The notes below the pieces were generated by a model. The model did not search any database, had not been told where the DNA came from, and was given only the letters and a program-made list of their open reading frames with translations. Source: Bhargavaea sp. CC-171006 (lineage in GTDB: Bacteria > Bacillota > Bacilli > Bacillales_A > Planococcaceae). Taken from it: a stretch of 64,000 bases of DNA. The stretch is from assembly GCF_009761675.1 (NCBI RefSeq), contig NZ_QUZH01000026.1, positions 1-64,000 of the forward strand, written 5' to 3'. Each line of letters starts with the position of its first letter. Positions within the stretch are counted from its first letter, which is position 1. Of the stretch, positions 44,968 through 54,237 are shown one piece after another. The position numbers and the translations under genes are program-made.

Positions 44968-46332
44968 ATGAGTCACCAAACCACAATATTGGATATCGAT
45001 CAGGTTTTTCTGGAGGCCATCGATCAGAGTTTCGATGGCTTCGTGCTGTCGGATTTGAAGGGGAGGATCTTCTACGCAAACAAAGCGGTTGAGGAAATTT
45101 CCGGTGTACCCACAACTGAAATCGTTGGGAAGACTACAAAAGACATGGAGGAAGACGGAATCATCATCAGCCAATCGATGAAAATCCTAAAGAAGGACCC
45201 GCTGACAATTTCCCAGAAGCTCCGAACGGGAATTGAGGTCTTTATTACGAGTAAGCCGGTTTATGATGAGGACGGTCAGTTTATCTGCTATGTGGCCAAT
45301 TATCACCGTTTCTCAAGAATTGATGACTTGTACCGTGAGCACCACAACCAGGTAGACATTAATTATACCGAGCTGCAGCAGCTCAGGCTCCAGATGCTGA
45401 AAACCGATGAGTGGATTGGTGCATCATTTGAGACAAAGAAATTAAAAGAGAAAGTGGCCAAAGTCGCGAAGACCGAAGCCAATATCCTGATCATTGGTGA
45501 GTCCGGGGTCGGAAAGGAAGTCGTCTCCAAAACCATTCACAAAGTCAGTGACCGGCGCGAGTTCCCGTATATTCAGATCAACTGTGGGGCGATTCCCGAG
45601 ACGCTGATGGAAGCCGAATTATTCGGGCATGAAAAAGGAGCATTCACCGGCGCTCTGAGTGCGAAGCCGGGTTTGCTGGAAGCAGCCGATAAAGGAACGG
45701 TGCTTCTGGATGAAATCGGGGAGATTCCATTGCACCTCCAGGTCAAGCTGCTGAGGGTGATCCAGACCCGGGAAGTCACCAGAGTTGGCGGAACGAAACC
45801 GCGAAAGCTGGATATCCGATTTCTTGCCGCCACCAACAGGGATCTGAAACAAATGGTTCAGGAGGGGAAGTTTAGGGAGGACCTGTATTACCGTCTGAAT
45901 GTCATCCCGATTAAAATCCCGCCGCTCCGTGACCGTAAGAAAGATATTTCGGTTCTCTGCAGGCACTTCCTGGAGAAGTACAATAAAAAGTATGCTGTGA
46001 ATAAAGAACTTACTAAAGCTGCTTACCGCCTTCTCACTGCATATGCCTGGCCGGGCAACGTCAGGCAACTGGAGAATACGATGGAACAGCTGGTGATTCT
46101 GACGGAAGGACCTGAAATAGATGATCGGGATCTGCCCCGAGAACTTCTCAAGAATCAGGTCGAGGAGTATTTCCCTGATGAAATCATTCCGCTTCCTGAG
46201 CTGCGGGAACAGACTGAAATACGGATGATCCGTTTGGCGCTGGACCGATACAAGACGATCAGGGAAGCAGCCAGGCATCTCGAAGTGGACCATTCAACTC
46301 TAGTGAAGAAAATCAAAAAGTATGGAATGTAG
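44968..46332 (+). CDS. Sigma-54-dependent activator of the beta-oxidation operon
   Basis: A 454-residue enhancer-binding protein from ATG 44968, behind AGGGGGAG; GTG 44950 is upstream of that site. Residues about 10-125 form a PAS sensor (FDGFVLSDLKGRIFYANKAVEEISG). The AAA+ core has Walker A GESGVGKEVVSKTIH near 180, an intact GAFTGA near 225, Walker B LLDEIGEI near 250 and WPGNVRQLENT near 375. The C-terminal helix-turn-helix is IREAARHLEVDHSTLVKKIKK. Three palindromes and a -24/-12 promoter lie just downstream, so the acyl-CoA genes are its target. Related to fatty-acid and branched-acid activators such as BkdR. Confidence 0.93.
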   Translation: MSHQTTILDIDQVFLEAIDQSFDGFVLSDLKGRIFYANKAVEEISGVPTTEIVGKTTKDMEEDGIIISQSMKILKKDPLTISQKLRTGIEVFITSKPVYDEDGQFICYVANYHRFSRIDDLYREHHNQVDINYTELQQLRLQMLKTDEWIGASFETKKLKEKVAKVAKTEANILIIGESGVGKEVVSKTIHKVSDRREFPYIQINCGAIPETLMEAELFGHEKGAFTGALSAKPGLLEAADKGTVLLDEIGEIPLHLQVKLLRVIQTREVTRVGGTKPRKLDIRFLAATNRDLKQMVQEGKFREDLYYRLNVIPIKIPPLRDRKKDISVLCRHFLEKYNKKYAVNKELTKAAYRLLTAYAWPGNVRQLENTMEQLVILTEGPEIDDRDLPRELLKNQVEEYFPDEIIPLPELREQTEIRMIRLALDRYKTIREAARHLEVDHSTLVKKIKKYGM

Positions 46333-46335
46333 GCC

Positions 46336-46413
46336 GGTGAAGAAATTCACCGGCCTTAATTTGTTTTGGTGCATTGGTGAAAAGATTCACCGGCCAATGT
46401 GAAATATTTCACC
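46336..46413. promoter_or_regulatory. Three upstream activator sites, GGTGAA-N4-TTCACC
   Basis: GGTGAAGAAATTCACC (46336-46351), GGTGAAAAGATTCACC (46376-46391) and TGTGAAATATTTCACC (46398-46413). The first is embedded in an AGGCC-extended hairpin that can also terminate the activator gene. They lie about 50-130 bp upstream of the sigma-54 promoter. Confidence 0.85.
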
Positions 46414-46463
46414 GTTATCACTTTAAATAATTTCAGAATGCAGTGATGGCGCGCTTTAAAAAG

Positions 46464-46480
46464 TTGGCACGGAACCTGCA
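46464..46480 (+). promoter_or_regulatory. Sigma-54 (-24/-12) promoter of the beta-oxidation operon
   Basis: TTGGCACGGAACCTGCA: TGGCAC at -24, then 5 nt and CTGCA at -12 (consensus TTGCW, one mismatch). Spacing is canonical; the enoyl-CoA hydratase starts 55 bp downstream. Confidence 0.85.
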
Positions 46481-46534
46481 AGAGTAATAGGCAGCAGGAA
46501 AATCTGCGGTGAGCGGGATGAGGAGGTGGGGACT

Positions 46535-47323
46535 ATGGAGGCATTTGAAAAACTGGTCATTGAGCGTGACCGGCATGTAGGGACCGTGTCGATCAGAAAG
46601 TCGGCAGATACAAATGTGCTGGATTCAAGCCTGACTGAAGAGCTATCATCCGCTTTTCTCATACTCAATCAGGATCCTGCAGTAAGGGCTGTGATTTTGA
46701 CGGCGGAAGGGGATTCATTTCTGGCCGGAGCGGATCTGAAAGAAATTACCGGTCTATCCGTTTCTCAGGCTTACGGATTTGCCGAAAAGGCAAAGGCCCT
46801 GCAGGACCTGATTATCCATTCAGGCAAGCCCTATATAGCGGTTGTAAACGGACACTGTCTTGGAAGCGGCCTGGAACTGATCCTGACATGCGACTTTCGG
46901 ATTTCAGGGCCGGACGCTCTTTATGGAATGCCTGAAATCAATCTTGGCCTGATTCCTGGAGGAGGGGCCATCACCCGGCTTCAGACCATGGTCGGGAGAA
47001 CCCATGCGGCCGATCTGATTTTCACGGGCAAACTCGTTCGGCCGGAGGAGGCCCGCTTCATCGGTCTTATCGGAAAAGTGAGTGATCGCCCACTTGAGGA
47101 TGCTCGGTTCCTCGCTGAAACATTGGCCGGCAAAAGCACCTTGGCGCTTGCGGTGGCCAAACAGCTGTTCAATCGGAAAGACACGGAGGACAGCTCTTTA
47201 ATCAACCAAGAAATGAGAGCGCTTTCAATGATGTTTGATTATCCGGATTCTATGGAGGGAATGGGCGCATTCCTGGAACAGCGTCCGCCGGTATTCAAAG
47301 CGAGACGAGAGATAAGCACATAA
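46535..47323 (+). CDS. Enoyl-CoA hydratase/isomerase family protein
   Basis: A 262-residue crotonase from ATG 46535, 8 nt after AGGAGG. SFLAGADLKEITG and NGHCLGSGLELILTCD form the oxyanion hole. The first catalytic Glu is kept (GMPEINLGLIPGGG), but at the second position hydratases have Glu where this protein reads RTHAADLIFTG, an Asp. Activity may be altered or specialised. First gene of the sigma-54 operon; a second crotonase with both Glu residues lies at 49357. Confidence 0.87.
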   Translation: MEAFEKLVIERDRHVGTVSIRKSADTNVLDSSLTEELSSAFLILNQDPAVRAVILTAEGDSFLAGADLKEITGLSVSQAYGFAEKAKALQDLIIHSGKPYIAVVNGHCLGSGLELILTCDFRISGPDALYGMPEINLGLIPGGGAITRLQTMVGRTHAADLIFTGKLVRPEEARFIGLIGKVSDRPLEDARFLAETLAGKSTLALAVAKQLFNRKDTEDSSLINQEMRALSMMFDYPDSMEGMGAFLEQRPPVFKARREIST

Positions 47324-47338
47324 AAGGAGGAAATTAAA

Positions 47339-48472
47339 ATGCTGATGACCGAACAATCCCAGATGATCAAGGACCTGGCCCGGAAAATCGCCCGGGAGAA
47401 GATCGCCCCAAAAGCACAGGAAGTCGATGAAAAGGGTGAAACGCCTTGGGAGAATATCAGGCTGCTCGCCGAGAACGGATTTTTCGGCATCGATGTGCCG
47501 GAGGAGTATGGAGGCGTAGGTTCTGATACGGCTGCCCATGTGTCTGTAGTGGAAGAGATTGCAGCCGCATGTGCCTCCACATCAGTCGCGCTTTCCACAC
47601 AGGCACTGACCATCACACCGTTTCTTCTGGCAGGAACGGAAGAACAAAAGAAGAAATACGTCGTTCCGCTGGCGACCGGCACCGTATTGGGATCGTTCGG
47701 GATTACAGAACCGGGAGCGGGGTCGGACGTGTCGAGTATCCAGACCAGAGCAGTGAAAGATGGTGCCGGCTACCGGTTGAACGGACACAAGATTTTCATT
47801 ACGAATGCCGGTGATTCCGAGGTCTATGTCATCGTTGCCAGGACTTCCGAGGAGCGGACTAAGGGAATTTCACTGTTCATTGTAGAGAAGGGCACACCTG
47901 GATTTTCCTTTGGAAAGAAAGAGAACAAGATGGGCATCCGGGGTTCGGTCACCCGGGAGCTGTTCCTGGAGGATGTCTATGTCCCTGAAGAGAATCTGCT
48001 TGGCGGTGAAGGCGAAGGATTCAAGATCCTGATGAATGTCTTTAATATTACCCGTCCGGTCGTCGGGGCACAGGCGACCGGCATTGCAAAAGGGGCTTAT
48101 GAGTATTGCCTTGAGTACGTCAAGGAACGTAAACAGTTCGGAAAGCCGATCCAGCATTTCCAGATGGTTCAGTCCACTTTGGCAGACATGGCGATGAAGA
48201 TCGAAGCCTCCCGCCTGCTTGTCCAGAAGGCGGCTATGATGCTCGACCAAAATGATGAGGACGTCATTGCCTATGCGTCCATGGCCAAGTGCTTCGCATC
48301 GGATACCGCGATGCAAGTCACGACGGATGCCGTCCAGCTTCTGGGAGGCAACGGCTTCATCAAGGATTATCCGGTGGAACGGATGATGCGGGATGCGAAA
48401 ATCACACAAATCTATGAAGGCACCAACCAGATTCAACGCATCATTATCGCAAAACAGATTCTGGCTGATTAA
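47339..48472 (+). CDS. Acyl-CoA dehydrogenase
   Basis: A 377-residue flavoprotein. The FAD/substrate motif FGITEPGAGSDVSSIQTRAV lies near residue 120, the acyl-CoA signature QLLGGNGFIKDYPVERMMRDAKITQIYEGT is spread near 335-365, and the catalytic Glu is the one in YEGTNQIQR. It introduces the trans-2 double bond and passes electrons to electron-transfer flavoprotein, whose genes are not in the window. It follows the hydratase by 15 bp with AGGAGG. The length and C-terminus match short/medium-chain dehydrogenases. Confidence 0.92.
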   Translation: MLMTEQSQMIKDLARKIAREKIAPKAQEVDEKGETPWENIRLLAENGFFGIDVPEEYGGVGSDTAAHVSVVEEIAAACASTSVALSTQALTITPFLLAGTEEQKKKYVVPLATGTVLGSFGITEPGAGSDVSSIQTRAVKDGAGYRLNGHKIFITNAGDSEVYVIVARTSEERTKGISLFIVEKGTPGFSFGKKENKMGIRGSVTRELFLEDVYVPEENLLGGEGEGFKILMNVFNITRPVVGAQATGIAKGAYEYCLEYVKERKQFGKPIQHFQMVQSTLADMAMKIEASRLLVQKAAMMLDQNDEDVIAYASMAKCFASDTAMQVTTDAVQLLGGNGFIKDYPVERMMRDAKITQIYEGTNQIQRIIIAKQILAD

Positions 48473-48503
48473 ACGACATTCAGGATAGATGGGGGAGAAA
48501 CAA

Positions 48504-49379
48504 ATGAAAATCACGGTAATCGGCGGAGGCATCATGGGGTCGGGAATCGGGCAGGTGGCGGCACAGGCGGGGTTTGACGTCACCATCGTGGATGTTTCGG
48601 AAGAAGGACTCGACAGAGCGAAAACGAGTATTGCTGCTTCATTGGAAAAATTTGAATCGAAGAAGAAAATACAGAGTGCCGCAGAAGTTTTAAGCCGAAT
48701 CCAGTTTTCCTCGGAATGGGATTCAGTGGAACAGGCGGATGCGGTAATAGAGGCCGTACCGGAAAAGCTCGAGCTGAAAAAACAGGTGTTTGAAAAGCTT
48801 GACCGGCTTGCGGGAGAAGATTGCCTCCTTGCCTCCAATACATCAACCCTTTCCATCACGGCCATTGCCGGCGCCACTTCGCGGCCGGAGAAAGTGATCG
48901 GGATGCACTTTTTCAGCCCCGTACCGATGATGGCCCTGCTGGAGCTGGTCAAGGGCTATCAGACGTCGGAAGAGACGTATGAAAAAGCAAAGCAGTTGGG
49001 TGAACAGCTCGGCAAACGGCTGATCACTGCCGAAAAGGATTATCCGGGCTTTTTGATGAACCGGATCTGGCTTCCGATGGTCAATGAAGCCTGCTTTGCC
49101 CTGATGGAAGGTGTCGGGACGGCGGAAGAGATCGACCAGGGCTTTATCGACGGATACGGCCATAAGATGGGGCCGCTACGGACGATCGACATGGCAGGGA
49201 TCGATACGACCTTGTGGGCGATGGAATCCCTCTATGAAGGATTCGGTGATCCGAAATACCGCCCGTGCCCGATTCTGAAGAAGATGGTCGAAGCCGGTGA
49301 TCTCGGTAAGAAAACCGGAAAAGGCTTCTATACGTACGAAGGGGGAGTGAAAGAGGATGCAAAACGTGTTGTTGTTTGA
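48504..49379 (+). CDS. 3-hydroxyacyl-CoA dehydrogenase
   Basis: A 291-residue NAD-dependent dehydrogenase from ATG 48504, preceded by GGGGGAG; the in-frame ATG 48489 lies upstream of this site. Rossmann motif VIGGGIMGSGIGQVAAQ, then MHFFSPVPMMALLELVKG with the catalytic-region His, and DYPGFLMNRIWLPMVNEA in the C-terminal domain. It oxidises (S)-3-hydroxyacyl-CoA. The stop lies 23 bp inside the next gene. Homologous to, but clearly diverged from, the enzyme at 16573. Confidence 0.92.
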   Translation: MKITVIGGGIMGSGIGQVAAQAGFDVTIVDVSEEGLDRAKTSIAASLEKFESKKKIQSAAEVLSRIQFSSEWDSVEQADAVIEAVPEKLELKKQVFEKLDRLAGEDCLLASNTSTLSITAIAGATSRPEKVIGMHFFSPVPMMALLELVKGYQTSEETYEKAKQLGEQLGKRLITAEKDYPGFLMNRIWLPMVNEACFALMEGVGTAEEIDQGFIDGYGHKMGPLRTIDMAGIDTTLWAMESLYEGFGDPKYRPCPILKKMVEAGDLGKKTGKGFYTYEGGVKEDAKRVVV

Positions 49380-50133
49380 AGTGCATCAGAATATCGCCGT
49401 GATGGAGATCAACCGGCCGCCGTACAACCCTCTGAATCCGGAAGTGATCGAGGCCATGTCCGGCTGCCTGGTCGAAATCTACGGTAATGACGACATCCGT
49501 GCGCTGGTGATCAAGGGATCAGGAGAGAAGGCATTTTCTGCAGGAGCGGACATCCAGCAGTTCGTGCCGAAACTCGGTTCGAGGGACTTGTCGATGACTG
49601 CCGCGTTCCATCAGGCATTCGAGAAGCTGAGCCAGCTTCCGATTCCTGTGATTGCCGCGCTGAAAGGACATGTGTTGGGAGGGGGCCTGGAGCTGGCGCT
49701 TTCCTGTGACTTTAGAATCTGTGATGAGAACACCAAGCTCGGGCTGCCGGAAGTCAACCTTGGCATCTTCCCGGGGGCGGGCGGCACACAGCGCCTGCCA
49801 AGACTGGTCGGGAGTTCGAAGGCGATGGAAATGATGATGTTCGGAGATTCCATTGGTGCGGACGAAGCCCTGCAGGCCGGATTGGTCAATCGGGTGGTGC
49901 CAGCCGGCGAGTCGGACGAAGAAGCGATCCGCTGGGCCGAGACTCTGGCCGGAAAGCCGAAGGCGGCAATCGCAAAGATTAAAAAGGCCGTCGTGCATGG
50001 TCAGAACCTGCCATTGGCGGAAGGACTCCGATATGAGATTGAGCTGTTCTCGGATGTATTCAGGAACGATGATGCAAAAGAAGGCGTCCGGGCCTTTATC
50101 GAGAAACGAAAACCGAGCTTTGCCGGCCGGTAA
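49357..50133 (+). CDS. Enoyl-CoA hydratase, both catalytic glutamates present
   Basis: A 258-residue crotonase overlapping the dehydrogenase gene by 23 bp. AFSAGADIQQF and GHVLGGGLELALSCD form the oxyanion hole. [19 protein letters not shown] and SKAMEMMMFG supply both glutamates of a true hydratase. It should catalyse the standard hydration step of this beta-oxidation operon, leaving the first crotonase (46535) for a different or auxiliary reaction. Confidence 0.92.
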   Translation: MQNVLLFEVHQNIAVMEINRPPYNPLNPEVIEAMSGCLVEIYGNDDIRALVIKGSGEKAFSAGADIQQFVPKLGSRDLSMTAAFHQAFEKLSQLPIPVIAALKGHVLGGGLELALSCDFRICDENTKLGLPEVNLGIFPGAGGTQRLPRLVGSSKAMEMMMFGDSIGADEALQAGLVNRVVPAGESDEEAIRWAETLAGKPKAAIAKIKKAVVHGQNLPLAEGLRYEIELFSDVFRNDDAKEGVRAFIEKRKPSFAGR

Positions 50134-50162
50134 GAGGGGGCAGCGGATAAGGAGTGAAGAGA

Positions 50163-51653
50163 ATGAATCTGGATCTGAAACTGCAGGAACTTGCTGAAAG
50201 CCATCCGGAAAACCCTGCAATCGGATGGGATTCCGGAGAGCTCACCTATCGGCAATTAAATGAACAAGTACAGAAGCTGGCCAACCGGTTTACTGAGCGG
50301 GGAATCCGTTCCGGAGACAAGATTGCGATTATCCTGGAGAACAGCCCTGAGCTGGTAATCAGTTATTTTGCGAGCATGCGGGCCGGCGCCATTAATGTAA
50401 CGGTCAATCCGGCGCTCACATCAAGGGAATTTGGCATCATCTTAAACGACTGCAGGCCGGAGATCATCATTACGGAAAGCAAAATTACCGAACGTGTAAA
50501 AAACAGCGGCCTGGATTGGCCGGTGGAACTGATTGTGACCGGGCCTGATTTCGACAGCTATATCGATCAGGGGGCAGCTGAAGCTGATGGGGACAGCCGT
50601 TATCAGGAAGCGTGCACCATCCTTTATACATCGGGAACGACGGGCGTTCCCAAGGGGGCCGTGCTGACGCATGACAATCTGTACGTCAATGCGGAAGTGT
50701 TCGGCCGCAACCTAGGACTCACTGCCCGGGACCGGTCGCTCATCGTCGCACCGCTTACACATATCGCTGCCCAGACCAATCAGCTGAACTCGACCCTCAT
50801 CAGCGGCGGCTTTTGTTACCTGTTGAAACGCTGGAAGTCGACTGCCGAAACCCTCGGAAAAATGGAAGAACAGCGCATCACTTACTTTTTTGGACCTCCC
50901 ACGATGATCACATATATTTTGAACGAACCCAACCTGACAGATTATAACTTGCAGTTGAGGCTGACCTATACCGGGGCGGCACCATTGCCCGAAGAAATCT
51001 TTCATCGGTGGGCGAAGCTGTTCGGGTTTGAAATCATTGAAGGCTACGGACTCACGGAAACTTCGCCAGTCGTCTGCATGAACCCGGCGGAGGGAGAAAA
51101 GAAGCTGAGGAGTGTCGGACTTCCGATTGAGGACGTGGAAGTCAAAATCATGAGCGATGCGTTCGAAGAAGTTCCTCCGGGAACACCAGGTGAACTGGTC
51201 GTCAAAGGGCCGAACGTGATGAAGGGCTACTATGAGCGTGAAGAAGAAAACCGGAAAGCGTTCCGGGACGGCTGGTTTAAGACAGGCGATATCGCCATGA
51301 AGGATGACCAGGGTTATATCTATATCGTCGACCGGAAAAAAGACATGATCATCCGCTCGGGTTTCAACGTTTATCCACGCGAAGTGGAAGAAGTGCTGTA
51401 TATGCATCCGGCGATTCTGGAAGCTGCGGTGATCGGCTCCCCGCATCCTGAAAAGGGAGAAATGGTGGTCGCCATGCTGACCCTTCGTGATGGCCATGAT
51501 GAATCGGTGATTGAGGAATTGGAGCCGTTTTGCAAGGAACGCCTGGCTACCTACAAGGTGCCTTCGGAGTTCCGGGTCATAGAAGAATTTCCGAAAACGA
51601 ACTCCGGAAAAATCATGAAAACCAAATTAAAAGAAGGAACGGTCCGACAATAA
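50163..51653 (+). CDS. AMP-forming acyl-CoA synthetase
   Basis: A 496-residue adenylate-forming ligase from ATG 50163, 8 nt after AAGGAG. ATP motif LYTSGTTGVPKGAVLTH near residue 155, GYGLTETSPVV near 300, the hinge region DRKKDMIIRSGFNVYPREVE near 400 and the catalytic lysine in PKTNSGKIMKTKL. It activates the substrate of the operon for beta-oxidation. Being just upstream of the DctP-type binding protein, it probably acts on the acid imported by that TRAP system. Confidence 0.92.
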   Translation: MNLDLKLQELAESHPENPAIGWDSGELTYRQLNEQVQKLANRFTERGIRSGDKIAIILENSPELVISYFASMRAGAINVTVNPALTSREFGIILNDCRPEIIITESKITERVKNSGLDWPVELIVTGPDFDSYIDQGAAEADGDSRYQEACTILYTSGTTGVPKGAVLTHDNLYVNAEVFGRNLGLTARDRSLIVAPLTHIAAQTNQLNSTLISGGFCYLLKRWKSTAETLGKMEEQRITYFFGPPTMITYILNEPNLTDYNLQLRLTYTGAAPLPEEIFHRWAKLFGFEIIEGYGLTETSPVVCMNPAEGEKKLRSVGLPIEDVEVKIMSDAFEEVPPGTPGELVVKGPNVMKGYYEREEENRKAFRDGWFKTGDIAMKDDQGYIYIVDRKKDMIIRSGFNVYPREVEEVLYMHPAILEAAVIGSPHPEKGEMVVAMLTLRDGHDESVIEELEPFCKERLATYKVPSEFRVIEEFPKTNSGKIMKTKLKEGTVRQ

Positions 51654-51667
51654 TATAAGCGCTTAAC
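51654..51667. promoter_or_regulatory. Cre-like box before the TRAP binding-protein gene
   Basis: TATAAGCGCTTAAC overlaps the end of the ligase gene region and precedes the binding-protein gene, so CcpA could cut down transporter expression within the operon. Confidence 0.5.
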
Positions 51668-51689
51668 TATGAAAAGGGGAGTGGAAGAT

Positions 51690-52823
51690 TTGAAAAAGTG
51701 GTCTCTCGGGAGCGTTCTCCTCATGTTTTCTTTGATTGCTGCAGGTTGTGTGGAACAGTCAGGCGGAGCGGACTCGGAGGATTCTGTTTCAGCAGAAAGC
51801 GATGAAAAAATCGTCCTGACCTTGTCGTCTGGACTCAGCACGGCCAATGGCTGGTGGGAAGGATACTTCAAGCCATGGATGGAGGAAGTTGAGGAACGGA
51901 CGGATGGCCGTGTGGAATTCGAATATTATGCAAACCAGGAACTGATTCCGATCAACGAAGAACTGCAGGCACTGGAGAACGGGGCCATCGATATCGCGGC
52001 GCCTCTTTGGACGCAATATGACCCTCAGCGTTTCCCGCTCAGCGAGGTGACCATGCTGCCGTTGCTGGAATCTGACACGATGATCGCGACCAAGGCATAC
52101 GGCGAACTCGTCAAGAGTGACCATGAACTGGCCGACGGCAAAACCTTCGTGGAAATGGAGTTCGGCGATCGTGGGCTGAAGGTGTTCGCGACACCGACAA
52201 CTGCTGAATATGTCATCTCCACTAAAGATGTCACGCTGGATACCGCAGATGACTTAAAGAAACTTTCCCTGCGCTCTCCGACACGCGTACATGAAATCTT
52301 TGCAAACAATGTCGGCATCAGCTCCATCTCGATGCCGTCCACTGAAATGTTCGATGCGATCAACCGGGGAGCGTTCCACGGCAGCTTCTTCAGTGTTGCG
52401 GACTGGACAGGATACGGGATGCAGGAAGTCTTCAATTACACGTTCGAAGGCGTGAACCTGGGGCATTTTGCAGGAATGTGGGCGATGACGGAAGAGACTT
52501 GGAACAGCATTCCTGAAGATATTCAGGAAATCATGGAAGAAGCTTCTTACGAGCAGATCCCGAAGGGCGCCCAGGTCTGGATGGACCGCGCTGAGGTTAT
52601 CCGCAAGGAAGCGGAAGCCAACGGAGCTGTGTTTGAAAAAATGGATGATGTCGATGAAGAGACACAGCAATTGCTCGTTCAGGGAATTGAAGATACCTGG
52701 ACTGAGTGGATTGAAGAACTGGAGGGGAATGGACAGCCGGGCAAGGAAATGGCGATGCTCTGGAGGGACCTGGTGGTTGAGCAGGGCGGTACCGTTCCGG
52801 AAGCCATCATGGACCTGGAATAA
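51690..52823 (+). CDS. DctP-type TRAP substrate-binding lipoprotein
   Basis: A 377-residue lipoprotein. I choose TTG 51690, 9 nt after AAAGGGGAG; ATG 51669 is upstream of that site and would give a poorer signal peptide. Signal KKWSLGSVLLMFSLIAAGC ends in a lipobox, and the mature start is acidic. The region around residues 135-175 and the AGMWAMTEETWNSIPEDIQ helix are typical of DctP proteins. It captures an organic acid outside the cell for the DctM/DctQ permease encoded behind it. A strong hairpin with a T run follows. Confidence 0.88.
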   Translation: MKKWSLGSVLLMFSLIAAGCVEQSGGADSEDSVSAESDEKIVLTLSSGLSTANGWWEGYFKPWMEEVEERTDGRVEFEYYANQELIPINEELQALENGAIDIAAPLWTQYDPQRFPLSEVTMLPLLESDTMIATKAYGELVKSDHELADGKTFVEMEFGDRGLKVFATPTTAEYVISTKDVTLDTADDLKKLSLRSPTRVHEIFANNVGISSISMPSTEMFDAINRGAFHGSFFSVADWTGYGMQEVFNYTFEGVNLGHFAGMWAMTEETWNSIPEDIQEIMEEASYEQIPKGAQVWMDRAEVIRKEAEANGAVFEKMDDVDEETQQLLVQGIEDTWTEWIEELEGNGQPGKEMAMLWRDLVVEQGGTVPEAIMDLE

Positions 52824-52846
52824 GCAATGGTCCGGGGGAAGTTTGG

Positions 52847-52868
52847 GGGAGCCGGGGCTCCCTTTTTT
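52847..52868 (+). terminator. Attenuating terminator between binding protein and permease
   Basis: GGGAGCC / GGCTCCC hairpin followed by TTTTTT. Within an operon it would let only part of transcription continue into dctM, giving excess binding protein. Confidence 0.75.
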
Positions 52869-52897
52869 CTGAATAAGAATGGAAAAGAGGTGTTCAG

Positions 52898-54217
52898 ATG
52901 AGTCTTGGAGTTTTTTATATCATCATGCTGGTTCTCTTCCTGGTGTTTCTGTTCGCAGGTATGCATATCCATGCCGTGCTGCTGAGTATGGGAGTCTTGG
53001 GAATCATCATGCTGGAAGGTCCGGGTTATATCACTTCGTTTATGCAGAGCAACCCGTACAAAGTGGTTGCAAGCTACACCCTGACAACGATTCCCTTGTT
53101 TGTACTGATGGCTCAGTTCATTGTGCAATCGGGGATTGTCCGGGATATGTATGCACTGGTCTATAAGTTCTCAAAAGGGAAATCCGGCTTTCTCGGGACG
53201 TTGACCGTCATCATCGGCGCGTTTCTCGGGGCCGTGTCCGGTTCGACGACCGGTTCATCGGCAGCGCTCGGCCAAGTTGCGGTACCGGAGCTTCGGCGGC
53301 ACGGTTTCAGGGATGTGACTGCCGGATCAACGATTGCAGCTGCCGGATCGCTTTCGGGAATCATCCCGCCAAGCATTATTCTGATCTTGTATGGCGTCGT
53401 GACGGAGACTCCGATCGGATCCCTCTTTATCGCAGCAATCGTTCCGGGAATCATGATGACGATCGTGATTATCGGGGTGATGCTCTATATGCATAAAGCG
53501 GATCAGAGAAAGGCGTTGCCTGACATCGAGGAAGAGGTCGAGGCCGGGGAAATAGCCCCGTTAACACCACTTCGTGCGTTGTTTGTGGTCTTGGTCGGTA
53601 CGGTTATTGTAACGGTCATCTTCGGAGGGATTTACTCGGGAGTCTTTACGCCAACAGAGGCAGGGGCAGTCGGTGCGTTCCTTGGTTTCCTTACCGCACT
53701 TTTGCTGGGCAAGGTCAACAAGAAGTTCTACGTCGAGTCCATTACGGAAACTGTCAAGATTACAACGATGGTCTTGCTGATCATGGTGACTGCACAGATT
53801 TTCGGCAGATTTATTACAGTCTCCAAGCTGCCGAGAGAACTGATCAATGCGCTGGGGCCGCTGATTGAATACCCGGTTCTTATCCTGGCACTGCTGTCCC
53901 TGATTTACTTCATCCTCTTTATGTTCATCGAGGGCGGAGCGGTCATTATTATGGCGACACCTGTGCTGCTGCCGATTGTCCAGGAGATCAATGTGGATAT
54001 TCTCTGGTTCGGCATTCTGGTGTCGGTCATTTGTACAATCGGACTGCTCACACCTCCAGTCGGGCTGAGTGTATTCGCAGTCTCGGGAGTAACGGGGATT
54101 TCGATTGAACGCCTTTTTGCCAGGTCGATGGTATTCGCAGTTGTTCTGGCATTGGTGGTGTGCAGTCTGATGATTGCTTTCCCGGCCTTGGTGACCTGGC
54201 TGCCCAATCTGATGTGA
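52898..54217 (+). CDS. TRAP transporter large permease, DctM-type
   Basis: A 439-residue integral membrane protein with about 12 helices. GAVSGSTTGSSAALGQVAVPEL and LSGIIPPSIILILYGVVTETPIG are family hallmarks, as is TEAGAVGAFLGFL. It forms the Na+-coupled transport core with the small subunit encoded next. The gene order binding protein, large subunit, small subunit is not the commonest one (P-Q-M). Confidence 0.92.
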   Translation: MSLGVFYIIMLVLFLVFLFAGMHIHAVLLSMGVLGIIMLEGPGYITSFMQSNPYKVVASYTLTTIPLFVLMAQFIVQSGIVRDMYALVYKFSKGKSGFLGTLTVIIGAFLGAVSGSTTGSSAALGQVAVPELRRHGFRDVTAGSTIAAAGSLSGIIPPSIILILYGVVTETPIGSLFIAAIVPGIMMTIVIIGVMLYMHKADQRKALPDIEEEVEAGEIAPLTPLRALFVVLVGTVIVTVIFGGIYSGVFTPTEAGAVGAFLGFLTALLLGKVNKKFYVESITETVKITTMVLLIMVTAQIFGRFITVSKLPRELINALGPLIEYPVLILALLSLIYFILFMFIEGGAVIIMATPVLLPIVQEINVDILWFGILVSVICTIGLLTPPVGLSVFAVSGVTGISIERLFARSMVFAVVLALVVCSLMIAFPALVTWLPNLM

Positions 54218-54237
54218 CGATGAATAGGGGGGAGAAA

